Shown here piece after piece: positions 56,705-64,000 of a stretch of DNA of 64,000 bases (the first letter of the stretch is position 1; every line of letters starts with the position of its first letter). The stretch lies in assembly GCA_025765615.1 (NCBI GenBank), contig JAIVFJ010000010.1, forward strand, positions 372,001-436,000, read 5' to 3'. The stretch is from Zopfochytrium polystomum. Its lineage: Eukaryota > Chytridiomycota > Chytridiomycetes > Chytridiales > Chytridiaceae. The notes under the pieces were generated by a model, which did no database searches, was not told the DNA's origin, and was given only the letters and a program-made list of their open reading frames with translations. Position numbers and translations under genes: made by a program.

Positions 56705-56823
56705 AAGGTATAAAAGGGGGAAGGGGGACCTGTCCCATCCCTCAAGTGAATTATTGTTTCAATACAATCATCGCTCCTCGCAGTTCCTTGTCTGCCTTGT
56801 CCAATCCTGCCCTGTTCCTGACA
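56705..56823 (+). repeat. Chromovirus-family LTR, right part
   Basis: From AAGGTATAAAAGG to the CCTGACA end. It completes the LTR begun at 55478 and abuts the broken LINE ORF2 at 56824. Confidence 0.85.
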
Positions 56824-58755
56824 GGGAGGAAGGGGATGGGCCAAAAGCTGTGATGACAGAGGAACGAAAACGACGTTGGGAATTGACACGCATGCGAACA
56901 TAAGAAGAGGGGAGGTGAATACGTTCCCAGGAGGCAATGAGGCCAGCAACAGGGGCACTGTCAAAAGCTTTCTTAATGTCGTTGAGGAGAAGGTATAAGG
57001 GCTGTTTAGTGGAATGGGCAAGGTCAAGGACGAAGTGTACAAGGTAGAGAGGCGGGTCAGGAGAAGAGCCAGGTAGGGCAGAGAAGTTCCAACCAAGGAG
57101 TACATTGTGAGAAGAGAGGATGGAAGAGATACGAGAAAGACAGATGGATTGAACAACTTTGGCAGCAAGTTCGCAGAGGCTGATTGGACGGAGGTTAGTG
57201 ATGTCACCACCCCACACAGCTTTCTTGGGTATGGGGAAGATGGAGGAAGATGCTCAAGAGTCTGGGATGTCAAGGAAGAGAAAAGAGCGAATGATGAGGG
57301 AGGAGAAGAATGCAAGAGCATCAGGACCAGCTGCGAGGAGAAGCTCTCTGGAGATTTGGGAGGGGCCAGGGGCTTTGTTTGAGGCAAGAGATGTGAGAGC
57401 GTTTTTGACGTCGTTGGCAGAAGGGGGCAGCATAACCTTGGAGAAAAGATCTGGGGGGATGTGGGGACGGGGTTGCATCTCAGAGTGAAATGGAGAGGAT
57501 GGTGGGAAGGGAGTGAGGGTACGAGGGCGAAACCAGTGTTCGACCTGTTGTTGGCAGATACCAGGGACAAGGTCAGGATAGTGGGTGATTGAGGGACCTT
57601 CGGCAGTAGTATAGCGAATGTGGTCAATGCTAGAGTTGCTGCGCGTGCGGTTGAGGCTGTTGTTGAGGACAGTCTTTATCTTGCCAGAAGAGAAAAGGTC
57701 GTGTCTATGTGTGAGAGCTGTGGCAATGTCCTCCATTTTGTGCTTTTCTGCTGCCTGGTGTTGGGCATGGTTGATGGCCTGGCAATCGCGGTTGAGGGCG
57801 GGGAGCAAAACATCACGATAGTCAGTTGTGTCAAAGAAGCGGGCTTTGTACTGAGAGTGGATGTGGGACAAGAAGGAGTAAGACTGATCTGCGCCCGACT
57901 CAGATGGGGGTCAAAGGAATGGAAGGGAAGATGTTAGCCAGATCATGTGCAGGGTCTTTGGCAAGTGCCCACAGTTTCTCTACTTTCCAACGTGCAACAA
58001 GAAATGGTTTGGCGCGGCAATCTATCTTTGGCGCTGCTGACGAGGTTCCCTTGTGAGGAAGGAACTTTTTGCCAAGCCGAAGCAGCAACTCGTGAAATGA
58101 TGTGGAGAGTGTGTCAAGGTGGCTGACGAGGAGTGATGCACGTTCTGGGGAGGGGTATTGAAAGGGTAGGGATGGAGAATGGAGGAACTCAAGCTCAGAG
58201 GGGAGAAGAATGCTGTCCAAGGCTGCAAGGGCTGCTGAGAGGGGGGCAAGCTCAACTAAGACGGCTGAAGTGTAATTGTCGAGTTGCTCCTCTGAAGCTT
58301 CCAGGGGTTTGATGACCTGCCAGCGCAGAGGGGAGAAGGAAAAAGTGTGGAAGGGGGAGGAAGCAAGAATTATGTTGAAGGGGAGGTGGTCTGAAGTGTC
58401 AGTGAGATGGGGCTCTTCAAGTGGAGAAGAAATGTTAGCTTCAGTGACGTAGTCAAGAGCAGGGGGTGAGAGCCAAATGCTGTCCAAACGAGAGGAGTAG
58501 GAGCCAGCAGTGTGTGTGTAAGAGGGTAAGTCTGGGTGCAGGTGTCGAAAGGAATCAACAAAGCCTTTCAGGGAGAGGGTGGGGAGGAACCCATGGTGGG
58601 AAGTAGGTGTGGGGGCTCTGGTGGAGTGGTCAAGGGGGTCAGTGATGGCATTCCAGTCACCAAACCAGTAGGCTTGGTGGGGTGAGGTGGAGTCAGATGA
58701 GGCACGAGAGTTGCACCATTTTTGCAAGTCAGGGAGTTCCTCAGATTGGGGGTCA

Positions 58756-60200
58756 TGTGAGACTATACTCACTCCTTTGACCCTGGGATCTGGGCCCTAG
58801 AGTGAGGGAAAGCAAATAATAGGCTAAAACTAACTTTATTGGGCTGTTGTCTAGGGGGTGTTTCAACCCTACTCCTTGCCTAGTCCACAAAGTATCCCTA
58901 CTGATCTGTCTAACAGGGGTCTCAAACACAAAGAATGAACATTCAGAGGGACAATCCTCTGAAGGATCGGTGCTGGAGCACCGATTACTCGCGTGGCCGC
59001 GGGCTGATGCGAGGGGAAACGGAAGGGCACTCCCGAGGGCGCAACACAACCGCAGAATAAAGAGAGAGAAGAGGGAAACGGGGGTTTTTATCTCAGGAAC
59101 CTAATCTCAAATACAACAGGAGCAGTTAATAGCGGCGGGACGGACAGGGCGCGACCTAGCGCCCCTCGTCGCGGACAGTGCTGCGGGAGCCCTCGTCGTC
59201 GCCAGCGAGAGAGAGAAGGGAGTCAACTATGTAGGGGTCGGAAGGTCGCCAGCAGGGAACTCGCACGCGGAAACACCTGCGATTGTACACGCACCCCGCC
59301 GGGCTGTGTCGGCATGATCACTCGACCAACGGGCTTTATCGCATCGCACTCGTACTCACACATCTCACCCTCACAGCAATAGGACCGAGGCAGGCGCTTG
59401 TAGATCAAACTCTCAGGTGTCAGGGGCTGCACTGGGCGCAGCCACCAACACCCTCGCAGGGATGGGAAGGTTGGGGACAACGACGCCGTCATTGTCACCA
59501 CCACCACCACCGTCATCGCAGCAGGCAAGCGCCAGGGATCCTCACTCCAACACTGAGCCAGCAATGTCACACAGTCGCTGGTGGGGCCAGCTGCATTCCC
59601 CACCCACGGCCCCTTAAGAGGAGCCCCACGAAGGGACCATGTACACACCCAGGTGTGTACCATCTCTCACTACCCTCACCTTTGTGAGCCAGATGGATTT
59701 GAAGGGACTCTGTATTGGTGCCAATGGACAGAAATCAGATTGAAGAAAAAAGGAAAAAGAGAAATGGCCCAAAAACAGAGAGAGAGAAAATTGACAAGTC
59801 AACCCCGCTGACTTGGAGCATCCACCACAAATGCTCTAAGTCCCCCCCAACCCTATGCATGTATGTACAAGTGCTGAAAATAAATAATAAATTAGGCGGG
59901 CTTGGGGTACGGCCTGTCAGGCACCCCATCCCTAGGCAGTCGGGCAGTCTCCGTTAGTCACCGAAAAAGAAAATGTTTTGAGAAAACCCTGGCGCAACAG
60001 AAACTGTTAAGACGAAAGTAGTAAAAGCAGGCCCAATAATAAAGACGGGTTAGCCGCAAATACACTTTGATAACGCCTTGGAAACTAAAGAACCAGGAGC
60101 AATAATAGGGGTCCCAATCCTTGCGGTTTTATGACAGGTACGCTTGTTTTTGCGAATAAAATCCCTAGACTTTATCACTGAGACCTCAGTGTAGTCTCAC
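58756..60200. mobile_element. 1,445-bp non-coding insertion with TIR-like ends and GTCA duplication
   Basis: Ends TGTGAGACTATACT and, inverted, TGTGAGACTACACT form a 14-bp inverted terminal repeat with one mismatch, in TG...CA configuration. The flanks are GTCA at 58752-58755 and GTCA at 60201-60204. Removing the element with one GTCA restores the LINE endonuclease reading frame exactly (YWPAD joined to PQSEE). No transposase is seen. It contains a family-D repeat and shares one terminus with 41700-41827. It could be a long solo LTR or a non-autonomous DNA transposon. Confidence 0.85.
59590..59962 (+). repeat. Interspersed repeat family D (inside insertion)
   Basis: Second copy of the repeat at 26473-26815, in opposite orientation. 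It runs from the CCCTTAAGAGGAGCCCC area to GTTAGTCACC. Confidence 0.65.
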
Positions 60201-60634
60201 AGTCAGCAGGCCAGTAAATATTTCGCAGGAGGATGGAGTGTTGAGCAAAAGATAAGGTGAGGGCAATGGCACGAGTTCCAAAGTGGGAGACGTCAGTGAT
60301 GTGTGGTGCCAGGGAAGATGAAATGATGAAACCAACGCCAGCGTGGCGGGAGGGGGTGGAGGATATGAAGAAACCTTTGTAATTCCTAGTGATGTGACGA
60401 ATGGATTGGGTGGCCTCTGTGTCAGAGCAGCCAGTTTCTTGAATGGCAAGGATGGTGGTTTTGGTGTGATCGAGCCAGTGGAAGATAGATGCAGCCTTGG
60501 TGGGGAAGGCACGACAGATGTTCCAAGTTGCAAAGCGAGGGAGGGGTGGTGGTGTTGGGGGTGGTGTGCTAGACACAGGGCTAGTTGACATAGTTGACTA
60601 AGGGGTGCAGGAAGTCCTGCTAATAATGTCTCTG

Positions 60635-60635
<1 letters not shown>

Positions 60636-60663
<28 letters not shown>
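60636..60663. repeat. Poly-T between LINE ORF1 and ORF2
   Basis: About 28 T (A on the LINE sense strand) within the 136-base spacer between ORF1 stop and ORF2 start. Confidence 0.85.
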
Positions 60664-60665
<2 letters not shown>

Positions 60666-60727
60666 GAGAAATAAGAGTGATATCAATAGCAAAGGGGCTT
60701 TCACAAAAAAAAGAACAAGAATATTGG

Positions 60728-62368
60728 TCAAGTTGAGGCAGTGTTCCTTGTTTTTGAGGCAGTTTTTGGGGCAGGTTTGGGGGCAGGTTTGGGGGCAGTT
60801 CTGTTGGGAGGAGTTGAAGAGGAACTGGAGCTTGAGTGTGTGGTGACAGCTGATCGAGCTGGGACAGTAGTAGTAGAAGAAGGTTCAGCGGAGGAACAGT
60901 CGTCAAGGTCCTCATCAATCGGGTCATTGTATTTCAACCATTCTTCAATTGTCCGGAGGCGAAGGCTGAGGAGCTGGGTGGTTGTGTCCACTGTGGTGAG
61001 GCGGCTGTCCAATTGTGCAGTGAGTGGCTCCAGTGTGGTGACTCGCTGATTTAGGTTGTGGATGGCGCCAGCATGGTTTTTGAGTGAAGTGTCCACGTTG
61101 GCTGCAGCAGCTGCAAGTCTCTGAATGTCGTGGTCCACCTTTGCTAAGCCGTGTTCCAGTGCTGCAGGGATTGGCTCAAGTTGGGAAAGCTGAGTGGTGA
61201 GTTTTTGGATGTCAGTGCGTACTGTTGTCTGATGCTCTTTCAGCTCTGTGCGCAAGGAGGTCTGTTGTGCGAGAAGCTGTTGCTGGATGTTTTCAAGGAC
61301 CTTCAAAATTGACTGCAGCTGTGGAGGAGGGACAGGAGGGGGAGCAGGCAGGACAGGTGGGGGAGTTGTGGTGTCAGGAGGGGCCTGAGCTGTCTGGCTG
61401 TTGTCTTTGGAATCTGCTGAAGTGGCTTGGTTAAGGAGGGAGCCAGAGGGGTGGCCAGTTTTGCAAGATTGAGAGGTATGGTTGGAGTTTCCACAACGGC
61501 GACAGCAGGGGAAGGGAGTGAAATCTTCCTTTTGGAGTGGGTGAAATGGGAGTGCACGGCCATTGAAGACAACTGATTGGTTAGTTTTTTGCAACATCAA
61601 TGCGCGGGTTGTAAAAACAAAATGGGCAGACGACGAGAGGCCAGCAGTGCCCTTTGCTGAGTTGAAGAATCCTGGAATGCGAACTGACGTGCACCCAAAC
61701 TCATATTGGATGGCCTCAAGGTCATAGATACTTGTGGAGCGACGAATGTTATAAAGGACAGCTGTGCATTGCTTTTCATCGCTGATTCGCCGCTGGTTTT
61801 CTGCAGAAGGTTCCAGTGGTCGAATTGTGACACCTGCACCCATAATAGTTATGAACTGAGGGGGATTGTGAGGAGGGCCGTCAAAAAGAACTGTGGCAGA
61901 TGCGGAGGCGGAAAGCTGGTGGTGTGCAAAATGAATAGCCATTATGGAGCCGCACGAGGATAAAGCAGAGGTGATTGCATGACGCAGGGAGTCCTTTTGC
62001 TCATCAAAGTTCTTTCTAGTAGTTCCAGGAGCCAGGTGTTGGAGTACGAGTTGGTTGGTAGGTTCGTTGGTGAATTCTGTGGCAGCAGCTGGTAGTCGAC
62101 AGGTGTAAGAAAATTTAATGTGTGGGGATGTGGTCTGAAGACGGGCAGCCTGTTCGTCCGACAAAGGATGCAGAAGGCGGAGTGAGTAAGAAGTCTGGTC
62201 CTTTGAGAGCAAGGGCCGCTGTCGGATGGTGAGGTCGCAAGTGGAGATAAAGCGTAGGATGTCAAGTTCAGTGAGTGGGGCAATAGTGGGGTCTGGCTGA
62301 GTGGTGATTGTCAATATGTGTTGATCAGCGTGGGTGCCAAAGAACGTGGAGGGAGGTGGGCTGCTCAT
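60728..62368 (-). CDS. LINE ORF1 (nucleic-acid-binding, CCHC)
   Basis: An open frame of 546 codons from MSSPPPSTFFGTHADQHIL. The frame is open further upstream to 62692, but that part translates 5' UTR repeats, and the relic at 39622 supports the 62368 start. The middle shows NRRISDEKQCTAVLYNI-type RNA-binding text. A zinc knuckle follows, CRRCGNSNHTSQSC (C-X2-C-X4-H-X4-C). A long C-terminal coiled coil (ILKVLENIQQQLLAQQTSLR, then a heptad region) ends in a Lys/Pro/Ala repeat tail (APKPAPKPAPKT). ORF1 proteins coat LINE RNA. The frame is intact although ORF2 is dead. Confidence 0.85.
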   Translation of the reverse strand: MSSPPPSTFFGTHADQHILTITTQPDPTIAPLTELDILRFISTCDLTIRQRPLLSKDQTSYSLRLLHPLSDEQAARLQTTSPHIKFSYTCRLPAAATEFTNEPTNQLVLQHLAPGTTRKNFDEQKDSLRHAITSALSSCGSIMAIHFAHHQLSASASATVLFDGPPHNPPQFITIMGAGVTIRPLEPSAENQRRISDEKQCTAVLYNIRRSTSIYDLEAIQYEFGCTSVRIPGFFNSAKGTAGLSSSAHFVFTTRALMLQKTNQSVVFNGRALPFHPLQKEDFTPFPCCRRCGNSNHTSQSCKTGHPSGSLLNQATSADSKDNSQTAQAPPDTTTPPPVLPAPPPVPPPQLQSILKVLENIQQQLLAQQTSLRTELKEHQTTVRTDIQKLTTQLSQLEPIPAALEHGLAKVDHDIQRLAAAAANVDTSLKNHAGAIHNLNQRVTTLEPLTAQLDSRLTTVDTTTQLLSLRLRTIEEWLKYNDPIDEDLDDCSSAEPSSTTTVPARSAVTTHSSSSSSSTPPNRTAPKPAPKPAPKTASKTRNTAST

Positions 62369-62985
62369 GAAATAGGGGGGTGCCAATCCCAATTCAGCAC
62401 AAAGGTTGTGATGTGGTTGCAATGTGGTTGTGGTGGTGAAGGAGGAAAGTGATTGCTGGAGGCAATCTGGCAGCAATCTGAAGTCAATCTGATGATGATC
62501 TGACGACAATCGGATGATTATCTGGCAATCTGACAAGAATTGGGCGTTCTGGTAATAATCTGGAGTCAATCTGGCGACAATCTGATGATGATATGATGAT
62601 CTGGAGACAATCTGACGAAAATCTGACGTTGACCTGACGATGATGTGACAATCTGACGAAGATCTGACGTCAATCTGACAATCTGGAGTCAATCTGATGA
62701 AGATCTGATGTCAATCTGATGATCTGGAGTCAATCTGACGTTGACCTGACGATGGTCTGACGATCTGATGAAGATCTGACGTCAATCTGGCAGTGGCAAA
62801 GCGGTGGGGGGGTGGTGGTGGAGGGTTCTGGAGTCAATCTGAAGTCGATCTGATGATGATCTGACGATCTGACAACAATCTGATGTTGATCTGACGTTGA
62901 TCTGGCAGTGGGAAGGCGGTGGAGGGCAGTGGCAAGGTGGTGGGGGGTGGTGGTGGTGGAGGGTGCAGTCTTGAGTGTCTCTTGA
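62369..62985 (-). repeat. LINE 5' UTR with degenerate AATCTGA repeats
   Basis: About 450 bases (62450-62900) are built from short words such as GATCTGACG, AATCTGATG and CAATCTGG in irregular tandem order, ending in GTGGGGG-rich DNA. In LINEs such 5' monomers often carry promoter activity. Related words occur at 39.65-39.97 kb. Confidence 0.7.
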
Positions 62986-63127
62986 CAAGGTTTTTTCTCA
63001 AAAAGGTATAAAAGGGGGATGGGGGACCTGTCCCATTCCTCAAGTGAATTATTGTTTCCAATACAATCATCACTCCTCTCAGTTCCTTCTCTGCCTTGCC
63101 TTGCCTTGTCCTGTCATGTTCCTGACA
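62986..63127 (+). repeat. Chromovirus-family LTR fragment
   Basis: From CTTGACAAGG through TATAAAAGGGGGATGG to GTTCCTGACA at 63127. Only the 3' 40% of the LTR is present, starting near the TATA region; the heat-shock-type array is absent. Confidence 0.8.
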
Positions 63128-63780
63128 CAACAGGATCATCACTATGCACAATGCAATGTCATCCAACCTAAACTCTTTTGTTGGCATGTTCACCAGCAAG
63201 ACACTGACAGAATTAAATGACTCTATTAGCAACCTTCAGATCAAGGTTATTGGCGAAAAAGGAATCCAGGACCTAATGCAGACAGGCCTATTCCCTCTTG
63301 AGAGGCCTTTTTGAGAGGCCTTTCTTCAACAAGCACCATTTGAAGGATTGGTCTTTGAATCTTCCGTGGAAGATTGCGGAAGAGGCAAATCGTGTGGACG
63401 ACGCAAAAACTAAACCCAAGCAAAAGAGGGGGGAAAGGTTTTTTATGTTATTTTCATGAATTTTTTTGGCCTCGGGCTTTTCAGCGAGGCCATAATTATT
63501 TTGGCAAAAGAACTTGTCCGGGGCTCATGCGCAGGTGGGGACGGTCTGTCTCTCTGCCTGCTCTGTGGTTCAATCTCAGGGAAATCCGTCAGGGAGAATT
63601 TGAGCAATAAAATCCAATTTGGGACGCGAAGAAAGGAGAAAATTTTGCAGAGCAAAGAGTCTTTTTGGGATCTTGGTTTTTGTGTTGTCTTCGACTTCAC
63701 TGAGCTTTCCTTTGGTTTTCGTTTTGGAAATCGTTGTGCTTGGGTGTCTTCCGGTCGAAGCTGACTAAATGAGCGTACGA
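63128..63780. other. No gene seen
   Basis: Short frames only. GAGGCCTTTTTGAGAGGCCTTT at about 63300 is a local repeat. Confidence 0.3.
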
Positions 63781-64000
63781 ACGTAAGTGGACCTCTCTCT
63801 CTGGCCCTCTCTCTCTCTGTCTCTCTCTCTATCTCTCTCTCTCGCTCTCTCGCTCTCTCTGTCTCTCTATTTCTGTCTGATTCGCCCCTTTCTCTCCATC
63901 TCACTCTCTCTTCGCCGTCTCTTCCCTCTCTCGCTCTTTCTCTCTCTGTCTGTCTCTCTCCCTCACTCTGTCTCTCTGTCTCTCTCACTCTTGTCTCTCA
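63781..64000. repeat. CT-rich microsatellite tract
   Basis: Degenerate (CT)n with TCTGTCTC and TCGCTCTC variants, running to the window edge. The Arg/Glu-rich minus-strand frame across it is a low-complexity reading. Confidence 0.85.

Larger units (their letters stand above)
56824..60591 (-). pseudogene. L1-like LINE ORF2 (endonuclease-RT), dead
   Basis: Starts at 60591 (MSTSPVSSTPP). The AP endonuclease half reads FATWNICRAF, ILAIQETGCSDTEA and NIYWPAD up to 60201, and resumes at 58755 with PQSEELPDL, YWFGDWNAITDPLDHS, SYSSRLDSIWLS and DTSDHLPF. The reverse-transcriptase half shows ASNKAPGPSQIS, ITNLRPISLCELAAK and NDIKKAFDSAP. The part with the YADD-type motif is missing. Disabling lesions: a 1,445-bp insertion (58756-60200), a frameshift near 57897, an in-frame TGA at 57254-57256 and truncation at 56823/56824 by an LTR end. 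ORF2 would supply target-primed reverse transcription. Confidence 0.88.

Noticed and set aside
62369..62692. Extension of LINE ORF1 upstream to the first open Met
   Set aside because: It translates the repeat-rich 5' UTR; the relic at 39622 starts at the equivalent of 62368.
63443..63988. 181-codon minus frame at the right edge
   Set aside because: Its first half is a reading of the CT-rich microsatellite and the rest has no domain.

Overview
The window is nuclear DNA of a filamentous or early-diverging (probably chytrid-like) fungus. Host genes have many short GT-AG introns (about 43-300 bp). Fungal hallmarks are a CDC11-type septin, a C-terminal-motor kinesin-14, a UPF0658-like Golgi membrane protein, a WSC-like surface protein and a patatin/TGL lipase. 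A Josephin-domain ataxin-3 with a ubiquitin-interacting motif points away from the common yeasts. The chytrid assignment is an inference.

Layout. 1-6.8 kb is a retroelement graveyard: a decayed Crypton-like gene, copia gag/pol pieces in both orientations and a gypsy solo LTR. 6.8-13.5 kb holds a GC-rich stretch with no convincing gene, one weak hypothetical gene, a decayed TFIIIA-like zinc-finger gene and a membrane-protein gene. 13.5-25.4 kb is a compact gene block: BMS1 (+), patatin-like lipase (+), kinesin-14 (-) and ataxin-3 (+), the last two diverging from a (CT)n tract. 25.4-28.4 kb is repeats, including a Tc1/mariner relic. 28.4-31.4 kb has a TIS11-type CCCH protein (-) and YOP1 (-). 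32.2-37.8 kb is an intact Ty3/gypsy chromovirus nested in a solo LTR of its own family, flanked by copia debris and LINE fragments to 41 kb. 42.3-54.6 kb is a second gene block: secreted phosphoesterase (+), UPF0658-like protein (-), LysM protein (-), CHCHD5-like CX9C protein (+), WSC-like receptor (+), eIF2-beta (+) and septin (-). 55.5-63.1 kb is a nest of solo LTRs followed by a dead L1-like LINE whose endonuclease is split by a 1,445-bp insertion.

The most striking element is the chromovirus. Its two 353-bp LTRs read as identical, and it has a 5-bp target duplication, a chromodomain, a canonical -1 slippery heptamer in the gag/pol overlap and a Tf1-type self-priming site: 11 nt after the 5' LTR are the exact complement of 11 nt at the predicted transcript start. 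Its LTR carries an array of perfectly phased heat-shock-element pentamers upstream of the TATA box, expanded by 45 bp relative to older solo LTRs. Two independent family insertions sit 5 bp apart in the heat-shock array of other copies. Together this suggests a heat-responsive, self-priming retrotransposon that inserts into heat-shock-type promoters, including its own.
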